Shown one piece after another: positions 1 to 8,700 of a stretch of 11,681 bases of DNA. The first letter of the stretch is position 1. Every line of letters starts with the position of its first letter. Under the pieces are notes generated by a model that saw nothing but the letters and a program-made list of their open reading frames with translations, did no database searches and was not told where the DNA came from. The DNA lies in contig JAWXBS010000226.1 of NCBI GenBank assembly GCA_034440275.1, positions 1 through 11,681 of the forward strand. Reading direction: 5' to 3'. A program made the position numbers and the translations under genes. The stretch comes from VFBF01 sp034440275. Its GTDB lineage: Bacteria > Pseudomonadota > Alphaproteobacteria > Caulobacterales > Aquidulcibacteraceae.

Positions 1-140
1 GCCGCGATCGCGGCCTTCGTGCCGCCGGTGGAGACGAGATCGACGCCCGCCTGCGCCAGCGCGCGGGCCTGCTCGACAAGGCCCGCCTTGTCGGAAACGG
101 ATAGGAGCGCCCGGCGCACGGGCACGATGTCGGTGGTCAT
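1..140 (-). CDS. purH: Bifunctional AICAR formyltransferase / IMP cyclohydrolase PurH, N-terminal fragment
   Basis: Only the first 46 codons are in the window; the gene runs off the left edge. PurH catalyses the last two steps of purine synthesis in the cytoplasm: formylation of AICAR and ring closure to IMP. The visible part is the start of the N-terminal IMP cyclohydrolase (MGS-like) domain. It shows the family block RRALLSVSDKAGLVE at residues 9-23 and the phosphate-binding STGGT at 37-41, at the positions expected for PurH. The ATG at 138-140 is preceded by GAGG (complement of 147-150) with a 6-nt gap, so the start is well supported. It is the last gene of the leftward rpe - heparinase - TPR-like - purH series, 89 bp after the preceding stop. 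I saw no terminator in that gap, so co-transcription is possible. Identity rests on the N-terminal motifs alone. Confidence 0.9.
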   Translation of the reverse strand, partial: MTTDIVPVRRALLSVSDKAGLVEQARALAQAGVDLVSTGGTKAAIA

Positions 141-229
141 GGGAGGCCTCGGGAATCGATGGCCGAACCGGTAGCACGGCGCGATGGCGGAGTGAAAACC
201 GCCTGCCGCCGCACCATCCCTTCCAGGCT

Positions 230-985
230 CTAGGCCAGGTTCGCGCTCGCCGCGTCGTTCAGCGCGCGCTTGCGGACTTCCGTGAGCGTGTTCAGCGCGT
301 AGGCGCGCGACGGCGAGGCGGGCATGGCCTCGTAGAGCCGCTGCGCTTCGTCGAACTGGCGTCGCGCCGCCTCGGCATCGCCGGCGTTGGCATGTGAGGT
401 CGCCAGAAGCTGCGCGTTGCGACCGGTCATGAACGCACTCGCGTCCACGCCCATGGCCTTTTGCGCGTCGCCATAGGCTGCTTCGCCCGCGACCGGATTG
501 CCCGCCGTGAAGAGATAGTCGGCGAAGCGCTGCAGGAGATCGACACGGTCGTGCGCCGTGCGCGCCGAAGATATGGCCTTCTCCCACAACTGTGCGGCGC
601 TGGGATCGCCGCTCATGGCGATGGCGTCGGCCAGCAGCGCGTATTCGATCGCCGCCGCCTTGATCGCCGACTCCGCAAGGATGTCGCGCGCCAGAGTCGC
701 AAGCGCCACCACCTGCCGGACCAGAGAATTGACCTTGGTGTTGTAGATGTTGAGCCCCTCGGCCCCCACCTGCTCCACGCGATAGACCTGGATCGTCGTG
801 TTGAGTTCGGCGATGCGCACGCACAGATCGTTCACCCGCGCGCGCGCCGCGCGCCGGTCATCGCTCTTCTTCGTCATCGAGTTGGAGATGTTCGCGGCCA
901 CCGCCGCCACGAGCGCGACGCCGGAAATGCCGATCGTCAGCGTGTCCTGCAAGTCGTTGCCGAACAGACCTTCACCCAACGCCAT
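230..985 (-). CDS. Hypothetical membrane-anchored protein with TPR-like repeats
   Basis: I do not recognise this 251-residue protein as a named family. Residues about 16-33 form one hydrophobic segment with no cleavage site, so it is probably an N-terminal membrane anchor. It is followed by a Lys/Arg-rich stretch (residues 38-50), which by the positive-inside rule puts the bulk of the protein in the cytoplasm. Residues about 51-110 look like a long helix that could form a coiled coil. From about 113 to 220 there are three helix-pair units resembling tetratricopeptide repeats, each with a turn of the type SGDP, AGNP or AGDA (near residues 125, 161 and 201) followed by an Ala-rich helix. TPRs usually bind proteins, but no partner can be read here. 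The ATG has an excellent ribosome site, GGAGG, 7 nt upstream. The gene sits between the heparinase-family gene and purH, 74 bp after the former. Codon use matches the neighbours. The coding call is firm; the function is unknown. Confidence 0.75.
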   Translation of the reverse strand: MALGEGLFGNDLQDTLTIGISGVALVAAVAANISNSMTKKSDDRRAARARVNDLCVRIAELNTTIQVYRVEQVGAEGLNIYNTKVNSLVRQVVALATLARDILAESAIKAAAIEYALLADAIAMSGDPSAAQLWEKAISSARTAHDRVDLLQRFADYLFTAGNPVAGEAAYGDAQKAMGVDASAFMTGRNAQLLATSHANAGDAEAARRQFDEAQRLYEAMPASPSRAYALNTLTEVRKRALNDAASANLA

Positions 986-992
986 CGTCCGT

Positions 993-997
993 CCTCC
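993..997 (-). promoter_or_regulatory. Strong Shine-Dalgarno site of the TPR-like gene
   Basis: On the - strand this reads GGAGG, 7 nt before the ATG at 983-985. It is the best ribosome-binding site in the window. It fixes the start of the unrecognised 251-residue protein and supports its being a real gene. Confidence 0.7.
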
Positions 998-1059
998 GCT
1001 GTCCGCGACGACCTTGCGCCCTCAATCAACGCAGCGGAAGCCCGGCCCGAAACGGGTCT

Positions 1060-2751
1060 TCACGCCACCCGCGACAGTTTCCACTTCACGAGGTTGGGGC
1101 TCTTGTCCTCGGGCGCGCCGGGATTGGTCTCGCCGTACAGCACGATCTGCTTGGATCGCTGCGGCCCGTGGGCGCCGGAAAGATGGATCGAACCCTCGAT
1201 GTCCATCTTGCGCGCGTCGGTGACGAAATTCCACGCAGGGCCGTTCTGCGGGGTGATCGTCATCTGGTGCACGTCGGTCCGTTCCGCGCGCACGGTGGGG
1301 TGCAGGTGAAAGCGCACGGCGAACTTCACCGGCTTCAGCCCCGCACGCGCGCCGCCGAGCGGAGGCGCGGCTGCATCCTGCCCCCACATATGCTTGCCGT
1401 CCGACGCGAGGAAAATGCGGCGGCGATGCAGATAGCCGAAGGAGGCGCGATAGCCGTCGTGGTGGGAATCCACGAGCACACCGTCGTCTTCCTCCGAGCG
1501 CCGCTGGCCGACGACAGGACCGATCGGGTGCGCGGCTCCACGACCCGCACGCCGCTGCGAGAAGGTCGCTGACAGCGCGTCGTCGATGACGAGCGTGGAA
1601 TGGCCGTTGGTCGCGCGACCCGCCGCACGCCAGTCCGGCAGCAGCTCAAGACCGCCGCCGACATTGACGATCAGCCGGTCCGGTCCGCACGAAAACTCAA
1701 ACGCAAGTGCGCCCGCATGTGCGCGTTCCCCGTAGGCCGGCGGCGGCGCGCCGCCCACATCCATCAGCACCGTGACGTCGCCCGCCACGAGGCGCTGGTA
1801 GCCCGATTGAGTCGCATAGTTGAAATCGCGCCCGCCCGCTGCTTCGCGGAGCGCTGCGGTGATCGCGTCGCTTGAGCCTTCCGCGCCGCCGTTGAAGCAC
1901 GCAAGCTTGCCGTCGCTCATGCGGAAGAAGCGCAGCATCGTCGCCATGCGCGGCAGCGCTTCGCGGATGAGCTGCGGCGTCTCCACGCCCGCGCGCACCA
2001 GCGCATCGTCGGCGGCGATCAGATCGCAGAACGCTTCGAACAGCGCGAGCGGCGAACGCGAGGCGTGACCGCCGTCGGAGAGAAACTGCGACGCGCACGC
2101 TTCTTCCAGCGTCTCCTCGCCTTCCTCGCGCAGGCGTTCGCCTTCGGGAATCCCGCTGACGCCCGCCAGCACGAGCGCAGCGCCCGCCTTCACGCGCGAC
2201 AATGGTTCGCGCAGATCCTTCACTGCCAGCTGCAGGTGCCGCGCCTGCCGCGCCAGAGACTGCAGGAGATCGCCGCGCCGCGCGGGATCGCCCTGCTCGA
2301 ACACGTGACGCCCATGGCAGAGCCATGCGAACAGACGTTCCGCGACAAGTTCCGGCGCCCACGCGGCCGCGTGGAAATCCTTGCCGAACCCCTCGACCCA
2401 GGACTCGATCAGCGCCGCGCCCGCTTCCTGCCCGCTGACGCCGACGCTCGCCACATCCACGAGCCACGAAAAGCTGTGCAGCCGCGCCGCGAAGTGCAGC
2501 GACGGCGGCGGCGCGCTCCATGGCATGGCGTGCATGCCGAGCAGTTTCTCGCTGGCGATGCGCCACTGGCCGCGCACAATGTCCATGCCGCGCGCGAAAT
2601 CGCCGAGGCGCGGATCGCGCCCCCATTGCGTGATCCCTTCAGGGTCCGCGCCGCGCAGCATGAGCTTGTAGAACGGCGTCGCGCGCCACTCTTCCGAGGC
2701 GGCGGACAGAAGCCCGCGCCATGCGCGCGGCGGAAGGATGGAGCCGGCCAT
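1060..2751 (-). CDS. Heparinase II/III family protein
   Basis: This 563-residue protein has the layout of the alphaproteobacterial heparinase II/III family. An N-terminal alpha-helical part (about 1-260) opens with features common in the family (LRGADPEGITQWGRDP near 28-43). A C-terminal beta-rich Hepar_II_III domain (about 270-560) follows. In it HAGALAFEFSCGPDRLIVN starts at His345, and a second conserved block, GHSTLVIDD, contains His384. Characterised members are polysaccharide lyases acting on uronic-acid polymers, usually in the periplasm. I see no signal peptide here, and the substrate cannot be read. The ATG at 2751 lies 19 bp after the rpe stop, which suggests one transcript. Its ribosome site is weak (GGA close to the start), so it may rely on coupling to rpe. 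The rpe - heparinase - purH order is a recurring alphaproteobacterial arrangement. The family call is firm; actual lyase activity is uncertain. Confidence 0.85.
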   Translation of the reverse strand: MAGSILPPRAWRGLLSAASEEWRATPFYKLMLRGADPEGITQWGRDPRLGDFARGMDIVRGQWRIASEKLLGMHAMPWSAPPPSLHFAARLHSFSWLVDVASVGVSGQEAGAALIESWVEGFGKDFHAAAWAPELVAERLFAWLCHGRHVFEQGDPARRGDLLQSLARQARHLQLAVKDLREPLSRVKAGAALVLAGVSGIPEGERLREEGEETLEEACASQFLSDGGHASRSPLALFEAFCDLIAADDALVRAGVETPQLIREALPRMATMLRFFRMSDGKLACFNGGAEGSSDAITAALREAAGGRDFNYATQSGYQRLVAGDVTVLMDVGGAPPPAYGERAHAGALAFEFSCGPDRLIVNVGGGLELLPDWRAAGRATNGHSTLVIDDALSATFSQRRAGRGAAHPIGPVVGQRRSEEDDGVLVDSHHDGYRASFGYLHRRRIFLASDGKHMWGQDAAAPPLGGARAGLKPVKFAVRFHLHPTVRAERTDVHQMTITPQNGPAWNFVTDARKMDIEGSIHLSGAHGPQRSKQIVLYGETNPGAPEDKSPNLVKWKLSRVA

Positions 2752-2770
2752 CTAGTCCGGGGCGCTCACG

Positions 2771-3430
2771 CTATGCGCCCCGCAGCCGTGCGATGTTGGC
2801 CGCATATCGTTCAGGCCCGTCGCCGAACACCGCCGTCCCCGCGACGAGCGCCGTCGCACCGGCGCCGATCACCTGCGCGGCGTTGGCGGCCGTCACGCCG
2901 CCGTCGACTTCGAGAATGATGTCCTTGCCCGTCGCATCGATGCGCCGGCGCAGCGCTTCGATCTTGCGGAGCTGGCTGTCGATGAACTTCTGCCCGCCGA
3001 AACCAGGATTGACCGACATGACAAGCACGAGATCGAGATCCTCGAGCAGCGCCTCGATCGCGGCGATCGGCGTGCCGGGATTGAGCGACATACCCGCCTT
3101 CGCGCCGGCTTTCCTGATCGCCTGGATCGTGCGGTGCGGATGCGGGCCGGCCTCCGGGTGGAACGTGATGATCGCCGCGCCCGCGTCCACATAGGCTTCC
3201 ACGAACGGATCGACCGGCGTGATCATCAGATGGACGTCGAGCGGCTTGGTCGTGTGCGGCTTCAGGGCCTTCACGACCATGGGTCCGATGGTGATGTTGG
3301 GTACGAAATGGCCGTCCATAACGTCCACATGCACCAGATCGGCGCCGGCGGCGTCTATGGCGCGCACCTCTTCGCCGAGGCGCGCGAAATCCGCCGAGAG
3401 AATCGATGGGGCGATCAACACCTGGGCCAT
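2771..3430 (-). CDS. rpe: Ribulose-phosphate 3-epimerase
   Basis: This cytoplasmic enzyme interconverts D-ribulose 5-phosphate and D-xylulose 5-phosphate in the pentose phosphate pathway. The 219-residue product is a typical-length TIM barrel. It begins with the family signature IAPSILSADF at 6-15. It has the metal and catalytic residues His34 and Asp36 (in VHVDVMDG), His67 (DVHLM) and Asp176 (EVDGG), and the phosphate-loop region MSVNPGFGGQKF at 138-149. I chose the ATG at 3428-3430 because family members begin just before IAPSILSADF. An in-frame ATG at 3457 would add nine residues of no family character, and neither start has a strong ribosome site. It heads the leftward series rpe - heparinase - TPR-like - purH. 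A 219-bp region separates it from the divergent LuxR-type gene, whose product could influence it. The enzyme call is very secure. Confidence 0.96.
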   Translation of the reverse strand: MAQVLIAPSILSADFARLGEEVRAIDAAGADLVHVDVMDGHFVPNITIGPMVVKALKPHTTKPLDVHLMITPVDPFVEAYVDAGAAIITFHPEAGPHPHRTIQAIRKAGAKAGMSLNPGTPIAAIEALLEDLDLVLVMSVNPGFGGQKFIDSQLRKIEALRRRIDATGKDIILEVDGGVTAANAAQVIGAGATALVAGTAVFGDGPERYAANIARLRGA

Positions 3431-3502
3431 TATCCGCGCGTAACAGCGCCCGATCATGGGTGCAACCGAGCGGCTCCGCCGTAACCGGTAAGTGGTTGTA
3501 AA

Positions 3503-3515
3503 CGCACGGTGTGCG
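3503..3515. repeat. Short inverted repeat in the rpe/luxR-type intergenic region
   Basis: CGCAC (3503-3507) and GTGCG (3511-3515) flank GGT, about 75 bp upstream of the rpe start. It could be a protein-binding site for rpe control, but a 5-bp-arm repeat is expected often in GC-rich DNA. I could not identify a convincing rpe promoter in 3431-3600. Confidence 0.2.
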
Positions 3516-3598
3516 CCAACTGGCCGCCCGGACTGTCCCTGTCCAAACGACCAGCCTCCGCGCGCATCCCAACCACGATCAGGACACTAGCTCAGGAT

Positions 3599-3628
3599 TT
3601 GACCGAAACCACTACCATTTGGTAGCAT
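3599..3628 (+). promoter_or_regulatory. Likely promoter of the LuxR-type regulator gene
   Basis: TTGACC (3599-3604) matches the -35 consensus at five of six bases. TAGCAT (3623-3628) matches the -10 box at four of six, with an 18-bp spacer. Transcription would start near 3635, leaving a leader of only about 15 nt that contains the ribosome site. The spacer is occupied by a palindrome, listed separately. Confidence 0.4.
3612..3625. promoter_or_regulatory. Palindromic candidate operator CTACCA-TT-TGGTAG
   Basis: Two perfect 6-bp arms (3612-3617 and 3620-3625) flank TT. The site lies between the putative -35 and -10 boxes and overlaps the -10, a typical position for a repressor or autoregulator. 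LuxR-family dimers bind dyad sites of similar size, so autoregulation by the adjacent gene is plausible but not shown. A second dyad, CAAAA-C-TTTTG (3631-3641), follows directly and ends at the ribosome site. Confidence 0.4.
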
Positions 3629-3640
3629 CACAAAACTTTT

Positions 3641-3648
3641 GAGGAAGG
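3641..3648 (+). promoter_or_regulatory. Ribosome-binding site deciding a GTG start
   Basis: The purine run GAGGAAGG stands directly before the GTG at 3650-3652. No ATG in frame lies near it, so this site is what supports the GTG start of the LuxR-type gene. Confidence 0.55.
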
Positions 3649-3649
3649 T

Positions 3650-4765
3650 GTGTCGGCGCTGCTCGCCTCCCCAGACGCGCTCATCGCGCAGTTCGAGGAC
3701 GCCGCCATCGGGCGCTTGACCCCGACGGGGGCGTTCGATGGGCTGGCGGCGCTCGCCGGCGGCTCGACCGCGCTGATGTTCAGCCTCGTAGAGGGACGGC
3801 CCGGCATCCTCGGCGGCACGGTCGCGCCGGAAGTGCAGCGCATCTACCAGCAGCAGAACTGGAAGTCCTCCGACGTCCTGACCGCGCGCGTGCGCGCGCT
3901 GCCGACCGACATCGTGCTCTTCGCGCAGGACTTCCTGTCCGCGCATCTCATCGAGACCAGCCCCTTCTTCCAGGACTACCTCGCTGCGTTCGACATTCTG
4001 TGGGGCGCGGGATGGGTGTTCGATCTCGACGACGAGCGCTGGGGCATGGCCATCGCCCGCAGCCGCGCGCAGGGCCCGTTCGATCCAGCGGACAAGGATC
4101 TGCTGACCCGCGCGGCGCCTCGCATCACCCGTTGCCTCGCCCTCCTCAACGCCGTCAGTCACGCGCATGCGCAGGGCGCCTGCGATGCGCTGGACACGCG
4201 CGACCGACCCTATGTGGTCATCGATCACATGGGCCTGGTGTCCCGCGTCTCGCCGCGTGCGGCGGCGATCTTCGATGACGATGCGCTCTGCGTGCGCGAG
4301 TCGCGGCTCTTCTCGAACGACGCCGCCGCCAACGACAAGCTCCAGACGATCGCACTCTGCGCCAGGTATGGGGCTGAAGGCGCCGTCAATTTGCAAGCGC
4401 CGGCGCCGGAAGAGTTCTTCATCCCCCGTTCCGAAAAAACGCCATTGCTGGTCACGCCGCTGCGCCTGCGCGCGCCGCCGCTCGACGTGCTTCCGGGTTC
4501 GCAGATCGTGTTGCGCCTCAGCGATTTCGCACATCATCCGACGCCGCGCGCGGCGCCGCTGAAGGCGCTGTTCGGCCTTTCCCCGCGTGAAATCGAAATC
4601 GCCCAGCGCATCGCCGCCGGCGACGAGCCTGCCGTTATCGCGGCAGCGCTGGGGCTGCAGACGTCATCGGTCCGTCAGGTCGTGAAGAGCATTCTCGCCA
4701 AGACCGGCCTGCATCGCTTCGGCCAGCTTGTGGCGCTGTTTTCCCGCCTGCCGGACGTTCACTGA
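3650..4765 (+). CDS. LuxR-type helix-turn-helix transcriptional regulator
   Basis: This 371-residue cytoplasmic DNA-binding protein has a C-terminal LuxR/GerE helix-turn-helix at about 306-366. LFGLSPREIEIAQRIAAGD begins the domain at 307, and residues 338-362 (TSSVRQVVKSILAKTGLHRFGQLVA) supply the recognition helix and the conserved end. The long N-terminal part (1-300) has no phosphoacceptor receiver domain and no recognisable acyl-homoserine-lactone-binding domain. It resembles the PAS/GAF-like sensor regions of alphaproteobacterial orphan regulators of this type. Its ligand is unknown, and no luxI-type synthase gene is in the window. The GTG start is set by the GAGGAAGG just upstream. It is the only + strand gene: divergent from rpe and convergent, with a 7-bp gap, on the DUF4350-like gene. 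A promoter with an embedded palindrome lies upstream and suggests autoregulation. Targets cannot be read from the sequence. Confidence 0.85.
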   Translation: MSALLASPDALIAQFEDAAIGRLTPTGAFDGLAALAGGSTALMFSLVEGRPGILGGTVAPEVQRIYQQQNWKSSDVLTARVRALPTDIVLFAQDFLSAHLIETSPFFQDYLAAFDILWGAGWVFDLDDERWGMAIARSRAQGPFDPADKDLLTRAAPRITRCLALLNAVSHAHAQGACDALDTRDRPYVVIDHMGLVSRVSPRAAAIFDDDALCVRESRLFSNDAAANDKLQTIALCARYGAEGAVNLQAPAPEEFFIPRSEKTPLLVTPLRLRAPPLDVLPGSQIVLRLSDFAHHPTPRAAPLKALFGLSPREIEIAQRIAAGDEPAVIAAALGLQTSSVRQVVKSILAKTGLHRFGQLVALFSRLPDVH

Positions 4766-4772
4766 GCGGGTA

Positions 4773-5720
4773 TCAATCGAGAACGCCGGCCAGCCAGCGC
4801 ATGACATTGGTCGCGAATTTCTGGTTGTCGTAGCCGGCGACGTTCATGCCCATGCGGATGTCAGGCCGCGCATCGCCGGCCGGAAACCGCACGACCTGCG
4901 CCGACAACATGCCCGCCTCGCCCAGCACCACCACACGACCGCGCCCGAAGCGCATCGCCAGTCCCTGCGCGCGTCCTGCGACAGAGGGAAACTGACTGAG
5001 CGCCAGCTCGTCCTTGTCAGCGATCGCGCGCGCCGCGACATTGAGCGACGTGTTGTCCGGCGCCTCGCGCGCGCTGTCGCCGAGACGCATCAGCACGACG
5101 GCGTCCGCCGGCGCCTTCAGGGACTGTCCGGTGAAGGCGCGAATGAGCGAGACGATTTCGTCGGCGCTGCGGCCGCGCGTGATCGGATGATCCGCCAGCG
5201 CCCCGCTCGCGCGGGCATAGTCGATCTGTGTCGTCATGCCGGCGGCGTTGTCTGCGCGCTGGAACACCCACCCCTTGCCCATGCCCACGCCGAACCGCGC
5301 TGCGAGACTTTCCGCAGCAGCGCCGAACGGTGCGTGATCGGCGACGAGCAGCAACGCGCCGCCGGCGCGCACCCAGTCGCGCACAGCGTCAGCTTCGGCG
5401 TCCGTGAAAGCGGCGCCGTCCTGCGCCGTCGCATTGGCGATGACGAGGATTTTCACGTCGCGCAGGTTCGTGGCGTCGAACTTCGCCTTGCTCTCGCGCA
5501 CGGTGAAACCATCCGCGCGCACAAGATCGACGAAGGGTTTGTAGCGGCCTGACGCGGTGTGGAAATTGGCGTGCGCTTCGTCCAGCGCGACGACCGGGCC
5601 GTTAGACGCGAACGCCGGGCGCGTGATCGCGGGGCGGAAGTCGGGGTCCGACATCTGCGTCTGGGCGTGCGCGACGCCGAACGTCGCAAACAGCGCCGCC
5701 GCCAGGAGGCGCGCGATCAC
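4773..5720 (-). CDS. Secreted DUF4350 / class I glutamine-amidotransferase-like protein
   Basis: This 315-residue protein has a clear Sec signal peptide. Residues 1-19 comprise a short basic start (R4), a hydrophobic core and the cleavage motif A17-H18-A19. The mature part resembles the DUF4350/GATase1-like fold seen in periplasmic or membrane-linked proteins of unknown role. It shows DEAHANFHT at 47-55, a Rossmann-like core near 89-128 (KILVIANATA, then GGALLLVADHAPFG) and, near the C-terminus, RGRVVVLGEAGML. I see no catalytic Cys of true amidotransferases, so it may bind a ligand or sugar rather than hydrolyse glutamine. The GTG start (5718-5720) shares bases with the TGA of the glutamate dehydrogenase gene (5717-5719). 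GGAG lies 8 nt upstream inside that gene, so translation is probably coupled. Secretion is well supported; function is not known. Confidence 0.75.
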   Translation of the reverse strand: MIARLLAAALFATFGVAHAQTQMSDPDFRPAITRPAFASNGPVVALDEAHANFHTASGRYKPFVDLVRADGFTVRESKAKFDATNLRDVKILVIANATAQDGAAFTDAEADAVRDWVRAGGALLLVADHAPFGAAAESLAARFGVGMGKGWVFQRADNAAGMTTQIDYARASGALADHPITRGRSADEIVSLIRAFTGQSLKAPADAVVLMRLGDSAREAPDNTSLNVAARAIADKDELALSQFPSVAGRAQGLAMRFGRGRVVVLGEAGMLSAQVVRFPAGDARPDIRMGMNVAGYDNQKFATNVMRWLAGVLD

Positions 5721-8700
5721 GTCGCCGGCTCCGGCGCGACACTGGAGAGACCGCGGATTTCCGCCGCCGCGAGGATGGTCTTGGCGAATGTCCAGGCGCC
5801 GGTGGCTTCGAGTTCGCTCATGGTGGCGAGTACGCCCGACACGCGCGCTTCATTAGCCGTCATCCACGCGCGGACGGCGAGGGCCGGCGCGGCTGCATCG
5901 TCCGCCTTGGGCGCAGCGCCGGCGTGGCGGATCACCGCTTCGGCGAGCATGCGCTGGTCTTCGTAGAGTTCTTCGAGCGTGCGCCGCAGCGCGAGGCGAT
6001 CCCAGTGCTGTTCCAGCGCAAAGTTCATCGCCGCGCCGCGCAGGCGATCGATGCCGAACGCCGCGCCGACCTGGCGAAACACCGTCGCGGCGGCGGGCAC
6101 GAGCCAGGCGCTGCGTTCGGCGATATCAGCCACGTCAAGCGCAGCCACTAGCGGCGGCAATGCCGCGGCATCGCGTGCGAGATCTGCGGGCGCGCCGTCC
6201 TGCGTGAAGCGCTCGGCGCGTGCGTCCGCGCGCTGACGCTCCTGCTCGGTCATCTGCTCCCAGATCGCCGCGCGTTGGGCATCGACCGCGCCCTGGTAGG
6301 CGTCGATGGCTGCGCCGAGATCGCCGCCGCGTCCGCGCCGCAGCAGGTAGATCGTCGCCCGCGTCACGGCACGGCCCATCTCCTGATAGAGCACCGCCTG
6401 CGTGGCGGCGGGCGCCTTGTTGTCGAGGGCGTCGATGCGCGCGCTGAGATCTTCAAAGCGGAACACGCGACGTGCGGTTTCGAAAGCGCGCGCAATGGCG
6501 GGCGTATCCGCGCGCGCGGTTTCACGCACACGATCGACGAAGGTCGGCCCGCCCATGTTCACGAGATCGTCGGCGAGACCCGTAGCTACGATTTCACGGC
6601 GCAGACGGTGGCGCAGCATGGCGGGTTTGTACTTCGCCACCTGCGGCGGAAAGTACGCCACGAGGGCGGCTTCGAAATGCGCGTCATCGGGCAACTCGGA
6701 CGCCACGATCGCGTCGAACGCGTCGATCTTGGCGTAGGCGAGGAGTTTCGCGAGTTCGGGTCGCGTGAGGCCGAGTTTCTGCTCACGCAGGATGCGGATT
6801 TCCTCGGTGCTCGGCAGGCCTTCCACGGCGCGCGAGAGCTTGCCCGCCTTTTCCAGGCGCTCCATGAAGCGTTCGGCGCTGTCGAGATCGCTGACGGCGC
6901 TCGCTTGCGCGAGCGTGAGCGCACGCGTCTGGTCGTAGTTGTCGTCGAGGACGAGGCGGCCGACGTCGTCGGTCATGGCTTCGAGCAGAGGCACCCGCTC
7001 CTTCGGCGTCATGGCGCCTTGCCGCTCTGCTTCGGCGAGCAGTATCTTGATGTTGACCTCGTGGTCGGACGTGTCGACGCCGGCGGAGTTGTCGACGGCG
7101 TCCGTGTTGATGCGTCCACCCCGACCTTGATTTCCCTGGCGCGCGAACTCGATGCGGCCGGCCTGCGTGACGCCGAGATTGGCGCCCTCCCCGATCACGG
7201 CGGCGCGCAGATCACGACCATCCACCCGGATTGCGTCGTTGGCCTTGTCGCCGACGTCGGCATTGCTTTCATGGGCGGCCTTGATGTAGGCGCCGATGCC
7301 GCCGAACCAGAGCAGCTCGCACGGCGCCTTCAGCAGCGCATTCATCAGTTCCGTGGGTGTCGCGCGGTCGCGCGTGAAGCCGGTGAGCGCGCGCACTTCC
7401 TCGGTCAGCGGAATGGACTTCTCGCTGCGGCTGTAGATACCGCCGCCCTTGGAGAGAAGCGTGGCGTCGTAATCCTTCCAGCTCGAGCGCGGCAGGTCGA
7501 AGAGGCGCCGGCGTTCGGCGAAGCTCTTCGCCGGATCCGGCGCAGGATCGAGGAAGATGTCGCGGTGATCGAACGCGGCGATGAGCTTGATGTGCGGCGA
7601 CAAGAGCATGCCGTTGCCGAACACGTCGCCCGACATGTCGCCCACGCCGATGACGGTGAAATCCTGCTTCTGGATGTCCTTGCCGATTTCGCGGAAATGC
7701 CGCTGGACCGCGACCCACGCGCCCTTGGCAGTGATGCCCATGCCCTTGTGGTCGTAGCCGACCGAGCCGCCCGAGGCGAAAGCATCGCCCAGCCAGTGGC
7801 CGTATTCGGCGGAAATGCCGTTGGCGATGTCGGAGAAGGTGGCGGTGCCCTTGTCGGCGGCGACGACGAGATACGGATCATCCCCGTCCCAGCGGATGAC
7901 GTCCACAGGCGGTTTCACCTTGTCGGCGATGATGTTGTCGGTGATGTCGAGCAGGCCGCGCAGGAACGTCTTGTACGCGTCCTGCCCCACCTGCGCCCAG
8001 TTCGGATCGCTGCGCAGCGGCAGCTTCTTCGGGAAGAAGCCGCCCTTCGCGCCGACGGGCACGATGATGGCGTTCTTCACCTGCTGCGCCTTCACGAGAT
8101 CGAGCACTTCGGTGCGGAAGTCGTCACGACGATCCGACCAGCGCAGCCCGCCACGCGCGACGGGGCCGAAGCGCAGATGCACGCCCTCCACGTCCGGCGA
8201 AGACACCCAGATTTCGCGGTAGGGCTTGGGCGCCGGCAGATCTTCCAGATCGGCGCTCGCGATCTTGAAGCTCATATACGGCTTCACGTCGCCGTCGTCG
8301 CCCTTCTGATAGAAATTCGTGCGAAGGATGTTCGACACGAGCCGCGCGATGCGCCGCAGCACGCGGTCTGCATCGAGACTCACGACCGCTTCCAGCGCCT
8401 TGTCGATCTGCGCTTCGATCTGTTTGGCCCAGACATCGCGTTCGTTCACCGGCTCCAGCAGCTCGGGGCTGAATCGTACGCGGAAAAGACCGAGGACCAG
8501 ACGCACGATTTCCGGGTGATCGCAGAGCGCCTGTTCCTGCACCGCCGGCGAGGGATCGAGACCCGACTGCTGGCGATAGCGTGCGAGCGCGCGGATGAGG
8601 GCCGCCTCGCGCCACGACATGCCGAGCTTGAGAATGAGCGCATTGAAGCCGTCGTTCTCCGCTCGCCCCGTCCAGATCGCGGCGAACGCCTGCTCGAAAG

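Noticed and set aside
3431..3457. Nine-residue N-terminal extension of ribulose-phosphate epimerase from an upstream ATG
   Set aside because: Family members start just before IAPSILSADF, and the upstream ATG has no ribosome site at a useful distance.
3587..4537. 316-codon open frame antisense to the LuxR-type gene
   Set aside because: Arg/Glu-rich shadow; the + strand frame has a recognisable helix-turn-helix, a ribosome site and a promoter.
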